This document shows positions 1-9,093 of a stretch of 64,000 bases of DNA, in pieces. This DNA is from Streptomyces sp. TRM68367 (lineage in GTDB: Bacteria > Actinomycetota > Actinomycetes > Streptomycetales > Streptomycetaceae): the NCBI RefSeq assembly GCF_014495685.1, contig NZ_JACTVI010000002.1:131614-195613 (forward strand), in the 5' to 3' direction. Each line of letters begins with the position of its first letter. The first letter of the stretch is position 1. Made by a program: the position numbers and the translations under genes. The notes beneath the pieces were generated by a model, which worked only from the letters and a program-made list of their open reading frames with translations, was not told the DNA's origin and did not search any database.

Positions 1-7
1 GACGTAC

Positions 8-402
8 GTGAAGAAGGCGCACATAGCCCTGGGCACGGCAGTAGCCGCGCTCCTGATCGGCGCCGCCGCGGCGACCGCATCCGTGCACAGTCTGCTCCGC
101 CCCCGGCGCCGCCCACCCCGGAGTGGGTCAACGCCGACGGCACGGTCGACGAAAGCAAGATGCCGGAGTCCCTGCCGCTCATCGGTGCTGACGGCAAGGT
201 CGTCAAGGACGCCAAGGGCAAGACACTCAAGGTCAAGACACGCGGCCTACTCAACCCCTCCGGAGCTCCCGTCGCACCCCAGTACGGACCCCAGTCCGCC
301 CCCAATCTGAAGGCGGGAGAGAATCGATCCGTCGAAACGGACGCGGACGGACGGGTGACCGAGAACATCCAGGTCCGGCCGTCCGTACCGCCCGCTAACT
401 GA
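8..402 (+). pseudogene. Small secreted protein, frameshifted
   Basis: The GTG at 8 opens a clear signal peptide (MKKAHIALGTAVAALLIGA) in one frame. The credible mature part (PEWVNADGTVDESK, then IGADGKVVKDAKGKTLKVK, ending in RPSVPPAN) lies in another frame that closes at 402. The switch is needed around 85-100, within or just after the signal peptide, so one base has been lost or gained there. The intact product would be an exported protein of about 130 residues. I do not recognise the family. It could be a true pseudogene or a base-calling error in a GC-rich run. Some sequence upstream of the window may belong to its promoter. Confidence 0.55.
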
Positions 403-439
403 CGGCCCCCGCGGCCGGCCGGGCTAGGGGGAGAAGGGC

Positions 440-826
440 ATGAGGGGAGTTCGACGCGTGTTGCGTCTGCTGGAAGGGCTGTGCGCGGTCATCGCGGTGC
501 TCTACGCGACGCTCTTGGTGCTGTTCACCAACTACGACGCCCTGCTGGTCACCTACGAGAACGGCATTGCGGTCTTCGCGGGAGCATGCGTCGGCTGGGT
601 GGGCCTGCGCCTAGTGCGCTCCCCGCGACGCCCCCCAGTTAGGCTGGCCATCGCTGGTGCGTGCGCCATTGGTCTGGTGGCCGTGATGTGGTGGACAACC
701 CGCCCTACGGCGGACCAGCAACATGTCACGCCCACCCCGGGCACCGGGCGCTCCTGGCACTCGCAGCCCCCCAACGGTACTCCTGGCACCGTTCCACCTC
801 CTGCCCCGCCGACCGCCGGACCGTAA
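440..826 (+). CDS. Small membrane protein, unknown family
   Basis: 128 residues. There are three hydrophobic spans (about residues 12-32, 38-58 and 68-88), then a Pro/Thr/Gly-rich tail from about residue 95 that probably lies outside the membrane. The ATG at 440 follows a GGGGGAGAAGG ribosome site. It sits 38 bases after the frameshifted secreted protein on the same strand and may share its transcript. A stem-loop follows the stop. No catalytic motif is visible, so no function is assigned. Confidence 0.6.
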   Translation: MRGVRRVLRLLEGLCAVIAVLYATLLVLFTNYDALLVTYENGIAVFAGACVGWVGLRLVRSPRRPPVRLAIAGACAIGLVAVMWWTTRPTADQQHVTPTPGTGRSWHSQPPNGTPGTVPPPAPPTAGP

Positions 827-841
827 TCATCCCCAGTTGGA

Positions 842-872
842 GCCCTCGGCCGCTCATGCGGCAACCGAGGGC
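842..872 (+). terminator. Stem-loop terminator after the small membrane protein
   Basis: GCCCTCGG (842-849) pairs with CCGAGGGC (865-872), and CCGC/GCGG pair inside it. It lies 16 bases past the stop of the membrane-protein gene. The rest of 873-1066 holds nothing I can support; the nuo operon ends from the other side at 1067. Confidence 0.6.
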
Positions 873-1066
873 CCCTGCCATGGGGCAGAGGGCTATGCAC
901 GTAGAGGCAGACCGTGAGGCGCCACAGAACTCACCGTTCACCTGACGACGGGACTCGTCACGGCCACAATCACCATCAAGAGGTGCCGCGTCCGGTCTCT
1001 GGTGTATGGGCGTGGCAGGACGGAGGGGAGGGCGGTGCTCCGTGGCATCGCCCCCCGGCGCGTACC

Positions 1067-2482
1067 TCAGTTGAGAGCGCCGCTCAGCACTGCCAGTACC
1101 GGCCCACCCGCCAGGCCGAGACCAAGTGATGCGGCGGTGGCCGTGTACGCGACAGTGCGTGCGGTGCGGTCGCCGTGGTGGAGTGCTGCTCCCTCGCCCC
1201 GGGAGAGGGGCGGGACGATCCAGCGCAGGTAGTAGAAGAGCGAGGCGACCGTGTTGACCGCGGCCAGGACGGCGAGCCACGCGTAGCCGCCGTCGACGGC
1301 GGCGGTGAACACCTCCAGCTTGCCGAGGAAGACCGCGGTGGGCGGGGTGCCGACGAGGCCCAGCAGGCAGATGACCAGGCTCAGGGCCAGCAGGGGCCGT
1401 TGGCGGGCCAGCCCGCGGTAATCGTCCAGGTTCAGGGCCCGGGGGAGGGCGCAGACCACGGCGAAGGCGCCGAGGTTGGTGACGGCGTAGGCGGCCAGGT
1501 AGTACAGCAGAGCTTGCTGGGCCTCGTCCGAGCGGTCGGCGACCGCCACGGGCATCAGCAGGTAGCCGACCTGGCTGATGGTGGAGTACGCGAGCAGTCG
1601 TTTGACGTCGTTCTGGAAGAAGGCGGCGAGGTTGCCGAGGGTCATGGAGGCCGCGGCGAGTACGGCGATCAGGGCGGACCAGGGGAGTGGGCTGTCGGCC
1701 AGGGGCACCGCTCCAAGGCGGAAGAGCGCGGCGAGTGCACCGATCTTCGGGATGGTGGTGAGGAGCGCCGCCACCGGGGGGCTGCTGCCCTGCACGGCGT
1801 CGGGGACCCAGAAGTGTGCGGGCACGCCTCCGGCCTTGAACAGAATGCCTGCCAGAAGCCCTATCGTGCCGGTGGCGATCAGTGCCTCGGGCGCGTCGCG
1901 GAACGCCTCGGCGAGCATCGGGTACCCGGTGCCGCGTCCGGTCGCGTACAGGACCGTGATGCCGGTCAGCATCAGCACGCCCAACAGGGCACCAATGACG
2001 TAGTACTTCAGGGCTGCCTCGGTACCGGGACCGTCCTTGCGGAAGCCGGCGAGGGTGTAGGCGGGGATGCTCGCCAGCAGGTACCCGGCGGCGAGCAGCA
2101 GCAGGTCCTGCGTGCCGGCCATCATCAGCGCGCCGAGGGCCGCCAGTTGCACCAGGACGTAGAACTCGGTCTCACGTGAATCTCGTTGGAGTGGGCCGAA
2201 GGAGACGCCGAGGACGAGGAGCGTGCCGGAGAGGACCACGATCCTGGACGTACTCGTCACCGGATCGATGGTGAAGGCCTCACCGAAGGCGGTCATGGCG
2301 GGCTCCGCGGCAGCCACCGACGCGGCGATGATCCCGCCCACGCACGCGAGGGCGGCCAACAGCCCCACGATCCACTGCCGGGCACGGGGCAGCCAGGAGC
2401 CGAGCAGCAGCCCGAATACGGCCGAGGCGGCCAGCAATACCTCGGGGAGGAGGTCGAGTGGGTTCTCGTTCATCTCGGTCAT
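1067..2482 (-). CDS. nuoN: NADH-quinone oxidoreductase subunit N (NuoN-like)
   Basis: 471-residue polytopic protein of the Mrp-antiporter-like family, one of the three proton-pumping subunits of the complex I membrane arm. The conserved core is visible (KYYVIGALLGVLMLTGI, FKAGGVPAHFWVPDAVQGS with its Lys and Pro, and the later FQNDVKRLLAYSTISQVGY). The ATG at 2482 overlaps the nuoM stop (ATGA), so the two are translationally coupled. It is the last gene of the nuo operon. Its length is normal and no defect is seen. Confidence 0.93.
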   Translation of the reverse strand: MTEMNENPLDLLPEVLLAASAVFGLLLGSWLPRARQWIVGLLAALACVGGIIAASVAAAEPAMTAFGEAFTIDPVTSTSRIVVLSGTLLVLGVSFGPLQRDSRETEFYVLVQLAALGALMMAGTQDLLLLAAGYLLASIPAYTLAGFRKDGPGTEAALKYYVIGALLGVLMLTGITVLYATGRGTGYPMLAEAFRDAPEALIATGTIGLLAGILFKAGGVPAHFWVPDAVQGSSPPVAALLTTIPKIGALAALFRLGAVPLADSPLPWSALIAVLAAASMTLGNLAAFFQNDVKRLLAYSTISQVGYLLMPVAVADRSDEAQQALLYYLAAYAVTNLGAFAVVCALPRALNLDDYRGLARQRPLLALSLVICLLGLVGTPPTAVFLGKLEVFTAAVDGGYAWLAVLAAVNTVASLFYYLRWIVPPLSRGEGAALHHGDRTARTVAYTATAASLGLGLAGGPVLAVLSGALN

Positions 2483-3993
2483 CGGGCGAGCAGCTCCAGG
2501 ACGGACCGGGAGGCCGGCTCGATGACGTCGAGCAGGAAGCGCGGGGCCACACCGAGGACGACGGCCAAGGCGAGGAGCGGGACGACTGCGAGGCTCTCGT
2601 GCACGCGGATGTCGGCGAACGCACGGGGCGTGCCCGGGGCGTCGGGCAGGCGCAATGGCCCCGTGAAGACCTGACGCAGCGCGCGCAGGAACAGCCCGGC
2701 GGTGAGGAGGATGCCGAGCACCGACAGAGCTGTAGCCACGGGCCTTGGTCCAAGGCTGCCGGTGAAGATCTGGAACTCTGCGATGAAGCCGGAGAACCCC
2801 GGGAGCCCGAGCGAGGCGAAGGCCGCGACGCCGGTCATGGTCGCGAACGCGGGCGCCATGGCGGCGAGTCCGGAGTAGGAGCCCATGTCGTACGTCCTCC
2901 CGCGCTCGTACAGCACGCCGGCGAGGAGGAACAGTGCGCCCGTGAGCAGCCCGTGGCTGACCATCTGTGTCACCGCCCCGGTGACGGCCAGGGAGCGGGC
3001 CTGCTCGGAGGTGTCCGCCGTCGCGGCGGAGGCGCCGACGGCGAGCACGATGTAGCCCATGTGGTTCACGGAGGTGTAGGCGATCATCCGTTTGAAGTCG
3101 GTCTGGGCGAGGGCGACCAGCGCGCCGTGGAGGACGGAGATGACGCCGATAACGACCAGGACGATCGCGTAGCGCCGCCAGGCCTCCGGGAGCATCGGCA
3201 TGGCGATACGGACGAAACCGTACGTGCCCATCTTCAGCAGCACCCCGGCCAGGATGGCCGAACCGGCGGAGGGCGCCTCGACGTGGGCCGGCGGCAGCCA
3301 CGTGTGGAACGGGACCGTCGGGGTCTTCACCGCCAGGCCGACGACGACGGCGAGGAGCACGAACGCGCCGTAGACGGAGCGTCCGGCGAGCGGGTTCTGC
3401 TCGGTCAGTTCGACCATGTCGAAGGTGTGGGGCGATGCGGCGAGGTAGAGGCCGATGAAGCCGAGCAGCAGAGCGAGCGAGCCGATGAAGGTGTAGAGGA
3501 AGAACTTCAACGCCGCCCGGGCGGCCTGTCGATGGCCCCATCCGGCGATCACGAAGTACATCGCCACGATGGACAGGTCGAAGAAGACGAAGAAGAGGAT
3601 CAGGTCGAGGGCGGCGAACAGGCCCAGGCAGGTGGTCTCCAGGAAGAGGAACAGCGCGGCGAACTCGCGGATACGGCGGTTCTCCCGCAGCGAGTACAGC
3701 GCGCAGGCCAGGAACAGCAGGCAGGTGAGGGCGAGCAGCGGCAGCGACAGCCCGTCCACGCCGACGTGGTAGCCGACGCCGGCGCTGGGGATCCAGCGGG
3801 CGCGCTCTTCGTACTGCATGCCGCCGTCGGCCTCGTACCCGGCCCACATCGCGATGACCAGGGCGAGTTCGAGCGCCGACGTCAGGATCCACACGGCACG
3901 GATGACCGTCGATGTCGTACGGCGAGGCAAGGCGAACAGCAGTAGTGCGACGGCCATGGGTACGAAGACGAGGGCGGTCAGCAAGTGGGTCAC
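2479..3993 (-). CDS. nuoM: NADH-quinone oxidoreductase subunit M (NuoM-like)
   Basis: 504-residue antiporter-like subunit with about 13-14 membrane helices. Family signatures include FVFFDLSIVAMYF, VKTPTVPFHTWLPPAHVEAP (the pump Lys and Pro) and AQTDFKRMIAYTSVNHMGY. The GTG start at 3993 overlaps the nuoL stop (GTGA). Longer open frames upstream are antisense-like shadows of nuoL. It pumps protons together with NuoL and NuoN in the membrane arm. Confidence 0.93.
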   Translation of the reverse strand: MTHLLTALVFVPMAVALLLFALPRRTTSTVIRAVWILTSALELALVIAMWAGYEADGGMQYEERARWIPSAGVGYHVGVDGLSLPLLALTCLLFLACALYSLRENRRIREFAALFLFLETTCLGLFAALDLILFFVFFDLSIVAMYFVIAGWGHRQAARAALKFFLYTFIGSLALLLGFIGLYLAASPHTFDMVELTEQNPLAGRSVYGAFVLLAVVVGLAVKTPTVPFHTWLPPAHVEAPSAGSAILAGVLLKMGTYGFVRIAMPMLPEAWRRYAIVLVVIGVISVLHGALVALAQTDFKRMIAYTSVNHMGYIVLAVGASAATADTSEQARSLAVTGAVTQMVSHGLLTGALFLLAGVLYERGRTYDMGSYSGLAAMAPAFATMTGVAAFASLGLPGFSGFIAEFQIFTGSLGPRPVATALSVLGILLTAGLFLRALRQVFTGPLRLPDAPGTPRAFADIRVHESLAVVPLLALAVVLGVAPRFLLDVIEPASRSVLELLAR

Positions 3994-5837
3994 CTCACGA
4001 GGACGAGCACGACGGCGAGGACGGTGAAGGCGGCGACGGCCTGGGCGAGGTACTGGTGCAGCTGCCCGGTCTGCGGGCGGCGGGCCCAGCGGCCGAGGGC
4101 ACGAGTCCCGGAGGCGACCGCGGTCACTGTGCCGTCGACTGCGCGTTCCAGGACGCCGTCCGTCCAGCGGGCGAACCGTACGGCTGCCGCGGCCGAACCG
4201 TCGACGGCACGGTCCAGGCCCCGATCGTCGAAGGCCGCGGCGGCCCGTGCCAGCCGCATCACGGGAGCGACCAGCAGGACATGCGCGGCACGCTCGAAGA
4301 GCAGCCAGTCCGCGAAGCTCGACTTCGCCCATTGAGGCAGGGGCAGCGGGCGCGTGCCCCAGGCCCAGGTGGCCGCGGCGGCCAGCAGAGCGAGCGCCCC
4401 GGAGAGCACGAACTCCGAGGCATGAGGCTCGGGTTGACCTGCGTGTGCCAGGACGCGCCCGACACTGTCACGCAGTGGAGGGAAGGCCACCGGCGTCAGC
4501 GCGAGGCACGCCAGGGCCAGCAGGGCCAGGGGCCACACGGCGCCGCCCGGGATACGGCGGCCCTCGGGCCGCGGGACCGCGGGCCGCCACACGAACCACA
4601 GGGCCTTGGTGCTGTAGACCGCCGACAGCAGGGCGGCCGCCAGGGCGACGCCGTACAACCAGGGACTGGTCTCCAGGGTTCCCGCGAGCAGGACGTCCTT
4701 GGCGGCCCAGAGCGACAGCGGCGGAATCCCGGCCAGGGAGAGCGCGCCGACGGTGAAGGCCACACCGACTGTCCCGTTGTGTCGCGCGGCGCCGAGCAGT
4801 TCGGGGAGTCGCTGGGTGCCCAGCGCGGTCAGCCAGGCGCCGGCGGCCAGGAAGAGCAGGCTCTTCGCCGAGGCGTGGGCGATGAGTTGCAGCGTGCCAC
4901 CTGATGCCGCGCCGGTTCCGGCGGCGAGCACCATGAAGCCGATCTGGGCACAGGTCGATGCGGCGAGCAGTTGCTTGAGGTCGGTTTGCGCTACCGCGAC
5001 GAGCCCGAGGAAGACCGCGGTGGCGGCGCCTGTCCACGCGACCACATCGTCGCCCCAGCCGGAGGCGTCCAGCAGCGGTCCGGTCCGCAACAGCAGGTAC
5101 GCCCCGGCGACGACCATGGTCGCCGAGTGCAGCAGCGCGGAGACGGGGCTCGGGCCTTGCATGGCCTTGGACAGCCAGAAGCTGAAGGGCAGTTGGGCGG
5201 ACTTGCCGAAGGCGGAAACGATGATGCCGGCGGTGATGAAGGACAGCCACGGGTCGTCGGCGCGCGCCAGTCCGTCGAGCGAGAGCGTCGTGTCCCGGCC
5301 GCTCGCGAGCGCGGCACCCGCCGCCAGATAGAGTCCCAGGTCGGCGGTGCGCGTGGTGAGGAACGCGGTGTCGGCAGCGCGCGTACGCTCCGGATCCCGC
5401 CACCAGTATCCGATCAGCGCCCATGAGGTGGCGCCGATGACCTCCCAGCCCATCAGCAGGACCGGGAGAGTGGTGGCCGTGACTGTGACGAGCATGCTCC
5501 CGGCGAACAGCAGCATCAGCCCGAAGAAGCGGGCCTGTGCCTCGCCTGCCCCGAACTCGGCGGCGCTGAAGAGGAGTACGGCCAGGGTGACCGCCGTGAC
5601 CGTCGCCGCCAGCAGCCCGGACAACCCGTCCACCGCGAGCCGTACCGGCAGCCCGTCCAGGAGTGGCGCCTGCGCGGCCGGATGCCGAAAGGCCGCCGCG
5701 ATGGCGAGTCCCGTGGCGGCGACCGCGACGGCGAGCGCCAGACCGGGTGCAATCCGGTCGGCCCTGCGCCCCACCGCCAGCAGCAGGACACCTGAACCGA
5801 GCGGTACGGCGACCAGCACCCACAGCAGGGCGCTCAC
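3990..5837 (-). CDS. nuoL: NADH-quinone oxidoreductase subunit L (NuoL-like)
   Basis: 615-residue distal antiporter-like subunit. It carries the expected motifs (LLMGWEVIGATSWALIGYWW, FGKSAQLPFSFWLSKAMQGP, SALLHSATMVVAGAYLL) and a long C-terminal part with lateral-helix-like amphipathic sequence. The GTG at 5837 overlaps the nuoK stop. The loop motif GPSPVSALLHSATMV is well conserved, arguing for a working pump module. Its length matches the family. Confidence 0.93.
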   Translation of the reverse strand: MSALLWVLVAVPLGSGVLLLAVGRRADRIAPGLALAVAVAATGLAIAAAFRHPAAQAPLLDGLPVRLAVDGLSGLLAATVTAVTLAVLLFSAAEFGAGEAQARFFGLMLLFAGSMLVTVTATTLPVLLMGWEVIGATSWALIGYWWRDPERTRAADTAFLTTRTADLGLYLAAGAALASGRDTTLSLDGLARADDPWLSFITAGIIVSAFGKSAQLPFSFWLSKAMQGPSPVSALLHSATMVVAGAYLLLRTGPLLDASGWGDDVVAWTGAATAVFLGLVAVAQTDLKQLLAASTCAQIGFMVLAAGTGAASGGTLQLIAHASAKSLLFLAAGAWLTALGTQRLPELLGAARHNGTVGVAFTVGALSLAGIPPLSLWAAKDVLLAGTLETSPWLYGVALAAALLSAVYSTKALWFVWRPAVPRPEGRRIPGGAVWPLALLALACLALTPVAFPPLRDSVGRVLAHAGQPEPHASEFVLSGALALLAAAATWAWGTRPLPLPQWAKSSFADWLLFERAAHVLLVAPVMRLARAAAAFDDRGLDRAVDGSAAAAVRFARWTDGVLERAVDGTVTAVASGTRALGRWARRPQTGQLHQYLAQAVAAFTVLAVVLVLVR

Positions 5838-6139
5838 TCCTTCAACTCCGCGGCCATGTCGGTCATATCGACTTCCCGTGACCGGAACAGGGCCGTGACG
5901 ACGGCGAATCCGATCGCCATCTCCAGTGCCATCGCCGTGATCGCGACGACGACCAGTACCTGTCCGTCGGCGGTGGCCGGTGCGATGTAGTGCCAGGCGG
6001 TCGCTGCGGCCAGGATGACCCCGCCCAGCATCAGTTCCAGGCCCATCATCAGCATCACGATCGACTGCTGGGTGAGCGCCCCGAACAGCCCGATGCAGAA
6101 GAGCGCGGCGGCCAGCAGCAGAAACAGTTCCAGACTCAC
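5834..6139 (-). CDS. nuoK: NADH-quinone oxidoreductase subunit K (NuoK-like)
   Basis: 101 residues with three membrane helices. It has the family pattern GLFGALTQQSIVMLMMGLELML, including the conserved membrane Glu, and a second acidic residue in ALEMAIGFAVV. Both lie on the proton path between NuoH/J and the antiporter-like subunits. The ATG at 6139 overlaps the nuoJ stop. Confidence 0.93.
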   Translation of the reverse strand: MSLELFLLLAAALFCIGLFGALTQQSIVMLMMGLELMLGGVILAAATAWHYIAPATADGQVLVVVAITAMALEMAIGFAVVTALFRSREVDMTDMAAELKE

Positions 6140-6696
6140 CGGCCGACACCGCCTCGTACGGGATCGTCCGCGCGCCGGGCCCGCAGATCGTCGCCGAGGC
6201 GGTCGTAGCGTCCCCGTCGCGTGGCCAGTACCACCGTCGCGACGATCGTCGCGAACAGGGCCATGCCCAGCGTCATCATGGTGAGCATCTGCGGGCCCAT
6301 GAGGGACATACCGAGTTCCATGGTGGGGTCAGCAGGCGCCTTCCCCCGCCGGGCGGGCCAGGGCGCGAACAGGACCCCGGCGGCCAGGAGCACGAAGACA
6401 AGACCGCAGACGACGGCCGCACCCCGCTTGTTGTGCATCATCGTCATCGGCATGAGCCCGGCCGGGTTCATCATGTACATCACCATGAAGACCGCCATGA
6501 TGGCCATCTCGATGGTCATCATCAGCACGGTGACGATGCCCAGGTAGTCGAGCCCTAGCAGCACCACGAGCCCGCCCACGCACAGCAGCGATGTCAGCAG
6601 GGAGAACGTCGCCCGGGCCATCGAGTCGAAGCGGAACACCATCGCGCCGCTGATCACGGCCAGGACGGCCAGGACCCAGAAGACCGCGACATCCAT
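6136..6696 (-). CDS. nuoJ: NADH-quinone oxidoreductase subunit J (NuoJ-like)
   Basis: 186 residues with five predicted membrane helices. The helix-3 region LDYLGIVTVLMMTIEMAIMA matches the NuoJ family, although the usual tyrosine-rich pi-bulge motif is loose. Between helices 3 and 5 it is unusually Met-rich (VFMVMYMMNPAGLMPMTMM), which is uncommon in housekeeping NuoJ. The ATG is at 6696, with a 32-base gap to nuoH upstream, the only real gap inside the operon. Confidence 0.88.
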   Translation of the reverse strand: MDVAVFWVLAVLAVISGAMVFRFDSMARATFSLLTSLLCVGGLVVLLGLDYLGIVTVLMMTIEMAIMAVFMVMYMMNPAGLMPMTMMHNKRGAAVVCGLVFVLLAAGVLFAPWPARRGKAPADPTMELGMSLMGPQMLTMMTLGMALFATIVATVVLATRRGRYDRLGDDLRARRADDPVRGGVGR

Positions 6697-6728
6697 TGAC
6701 GTACGTCACCTCATTTCCGTCACGGAGT

Positions 6729-7673
6729 TCACCGGTTCAGCACCACCACGGCCACGACCAGCGCCTGCACGATGGCCAGCGGGGTCAACACGACCCAGGT
6801 CAGCTCCAGATAGCGGTCCATGCGCAGGGTCGGCACCCGGCGCCGGGCCCAGACCAGGAAAGCCAGCACGGCCGCCGTCTTGAGCACGGTCCATGCCCAG
6901 CCGGGCAGCAACGGCCCGTGTCCGCCGCCGAGGAAGAGCGGCACGCTGAAAGAGGCGGCCACGACCAGCAGCAGCCACCGGCCGCCGAGGAAGAGCACCC
7001 GGTCCGCGCCGGACAGCTCGGAGGCCGCGCCACCGGCGACATCGTGTCCGGCGGGCTGGTCGAACGGCCCCCAGAACGCCATCGCCATCGCGCTGAGCAG
7101 ATAGATCCCGAAGGCCGCCGGCATCCACACCGCGAACCACAACCCGGCCTGGGCGCCCACGACTTCGCCGACCTGCAGCGACTCCGCGCCGAGCGCGGCG
7201 GTGGTGATCGCGAGCATGTGTGGCAGCTCGTACGCCAGCCCCTGCGCGAGGAAGCGATAACCGCCGATGAGCGAGAGCGTCGAGTTCGGCCCCCAGCCCG
7301 CTAGCCACACCGCCGCCCAGGCCAGCGCCTCCATCGCGTTGAACCAGACGATTCCCTCCGGCAGATCGGACACCGACCGGAAGCCGAGGGGCAGTACGAC
7401 GGCGGCGAGGACGGCGGCGACGGGGAGGAGAGCCGCTCCGATCCGGGCCAGCGGCACGTCGGACGCCCGTGTACGACGGGGCTGCTGCACGAGGTGTCGC
7501 AGTACCTCTCGGCCGGGGCCGGTCGCGTGGACGACCGCCTCGTGCAGGGACGCCGGGCGCCCGTTCCGTGCGCCTGCCGCGAGCACGGCGTCGAGAGCGG
7601 CCATCACCAAGGCCACCGCGAACAGGAGAGCGGGCAGGGCGAAGACCGCCCACAGCGGAGCGCGATCAGTCAT
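6729..7673 (-). CDS. nuoH: NADH-quinone oxidoreductase subunit H (NuoH-like)
   Basis: 314 residues, membrane subunit next to the quinone site. The typical EGIVWFNAMEALAWAAVWLAGW, GGYRFLAQGLAYELPHMLAI and AFWGPFDQP stretches are present. The ATG at 7673 overlaps the upstream gene's stop by 8 bases. The E-P loop (AYELPHM) that normally contacts NuoB/NuoD is kept, although no ordinary NuoB or NuoD is encoded here. Confidence 0.92.
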   Translation of the reverse strand: MTDRAPLWAVFALPALLFAVALVMAALDAVLAAGARNGRPASLHEAVVHATGPGREVLRHLVQQPRRTRASDVPLARIGAALLPVAAVLAAVVLPLGFRSVSDLPEGIVWFNAMEALAWAAVWLAGWGPNSTLSLIGGYRFLAQGLAYELPHMLAITTAALGAESLQVGEVVGAQAGLWFAVWMPAAFGIYLLSAMAMAFWGPFDQPAGHDVAGGAASELSGADRVLFLGGRWLLLVVAASFSVPLFLGGGHGPLLPGWAWTVLKTAAVLAFLVWARRRVPTLRMDRYLELTWVVLTPLAIVQALVVAVVVLNR

Positions 7674-9093
7674 GGGCCACCCCCGCCAGGGGGAAGGACG
7701 CGAGCTCGTCGAGGTCCGGGTCCAGGCTGGCGACGATAACCCGCGCGCAGGCGAACTCGGCACCCTTCAGCAGGCCGGGCAAGGCATCCAGCAGCGGTTG
7801 AGAAGGCGGCGCTGCCCCGTCGATTCGCCCACGAGGGCCGACAGCTTCTGCCGCGTCCAGAACGTCGCTGTCGTCGCAGGCGGCCGCACTTCGCCCAACC
7901 GCGTCGAGCCACACGAGCATCCGACTGTGCGCGTCACCGTCAGCGAGAAGCGCCGGGCCGGTGACTCCGAGGTGACGTGCGTGCTCAGCAACCAGCGGCC
8001 CCAGCCCGGCGGTCAGCCACCGCAAGGTGCGGGACCGCTCGGCCCGGCGGATCAAGGGACGTACAAGAGCGGAGAGTTCGGCAGCACCGGCCCTGGCCAG
8101 AGCGCGATCCCGTACGTGCCGAGCCCGGGCCGCCATGTCGGCCCACCCCGTCACGGCGAAGAACCTGCCCAAGCTGTCCAGATGCGCCGCGCACAACCGT
8201 CGGGCAGCGTCACCCTGGGAAACCCGCTCACCCATGCGTTCCCGCAGCCACGGCTCATTCCAGAAGGGCGGACGCGAGGATGCGGGGGCCGTCGACTCAA
8301 CGGCGACCTGCTGAACGACGTCGCCCTGCAGAGTCAGGCGCAGGACCAGCCCGGCGGGCCAGTCGGCAAGGGCCGGGCCCAGCGGTACGTGCAGCCGGTC
8401 GAGCCTCAGCCCGTCCCGGTCGTCGGCCCGATCGGCCATGGGGAGTCCGTCCACGACGCCGCCCATGTCGTGCCCGCCGTGCGCCTCATGTCCACCGTGA
8501 TCGTCGTGCGCCTCGTGTCCGTCGTGCCCATCGTGATGATCTTCGTGCCCGGCGCGGCCTTCGGGCGCCCCCGAGTGCCCGTGCGAGTCGTGCGGGTGGG
8601 GCTCGACCTCGTCGTGCGCGGAGTGTTCGGCATGGTGAGCGTCTCCACCGTGCTTGTGGTGACCGTCCTGCTCCTCATTCGATCCCTGGGCCTCGTCCCC
8701 GCCACCGTGGTCTTTGTGTCCGGCCGAGTCGTCGTGGCCGCCATGGTCGGCGTGGTGAGAATGCCCGGGAGGACGCACAGGTTCCCCGCGCCGGAGTTCA
8801 GTGAGTCCGTGATCGAAGGTCTCGGAGATCTGCTCGATGTCGGTGAGCCGTACCCAGGCCTTGGGGGCTGGGACGGCCCGCCACAGATTTGCGACCCAGT
8901 CACTCTCCTCGGCCTCGCGATCGCCCACGATCACCAGGAGATCGGCCTCCGCGGGAACGGCCACGCAGCGCCACCCGCGCCGCGTCAACTCGGCCTCGAC
9001 GGCGAGCCGTTCCCGCGTGGCACCGGGAGACACTGCCAGCAGAACCCCCGGCCGGGCCATGGCCCCTCGCGTGAGCTTGCGCGTCAGCTCCAC
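7666..9093 (-). CDS. His-rich NuoB/NuoD-like fusion protein in the nuo operon
   Basis: 475 residues. Residues about 15-100 look like a degenerate NuoB fold (ADLLVIVGD, then WRAVPAPKAWVRL, compare NuoB 'MPEPKWVIAMG') but lack all the cluster-binding cysteines. Residues about 110-209 form a His/Asp/Gly-rich stretch with about 28 histidines per 100 residues. Residues about 225-475 resemble the start and helical part of NuoD (LHVPLGPALADWPAGLVLRL, compare NuoD 'GPQHPSTHGVLRL') without the quinone-site His. The GTG at 9093 has a GGGAGGGGG site 7 bases upstream; an ATG at 9060 is possible. It overlaps nuoA and nuoH, so it is certainly co-translated. The NuoB/NuoD relation is my reading by eye. Confidence 0.75.
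   Translation of the reverse strand: MELTRKLTRGAMARPGVLLAVSPGATRERLAVEAELTRRGWRCVAVPAEADLLVIVGDREAEESDWVANLWRAVPAPKAWVRLTDIEQISETFDHGLTELRRGEPVRPPGHSHHADHGGHDDSAGHKDHGGGDEAQGSNEEQDGHHKHGGDAHHAEHSAHDEVEPHPHDSHGHSGAPEGRAGHEDHHDGHDGHEAHDDHGGHEAHGGHDMGGVVDGLPMADRADDRDGLRLDRLHVPLGPALADWPAGLVLRLTLQGDVVQQVAVESTAPASSRPPFWNEPWLRERMGERVSQGDAARRLCAAHLDSLGRFFAVTGWADMAARARHVRDRALARAGAAELSALVRPLIRRAERSRTLRWLTAGLGPLVAEHARHLGVTGPALLADGDAHSRMLVWLDAVGRSAAACDDSDVLDAAEAVGPRGRIDGAAPPSQPLLDALPGLLKGAEFACARVIVASLDPDLDELASFPLAGVAHD

Noticed and set aside
1175..3945. Long plus-strand frames opposite nuoM and nuoN
   Set aside because: They lie antisense to well-conserved subunits, are Gly/Asp/Arg-rich and low in hydrophobic residues, and have no ribosome sites. 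They are third-position GC shadows.
8440..8770. Low-complexity DNA repeat in the nuo operon
   Set aside because: The period comes from His/Asp/Gly codons in the His-rich part of the protein at 7666; it is coding sequence and not a CRISPR or satellite repeat.
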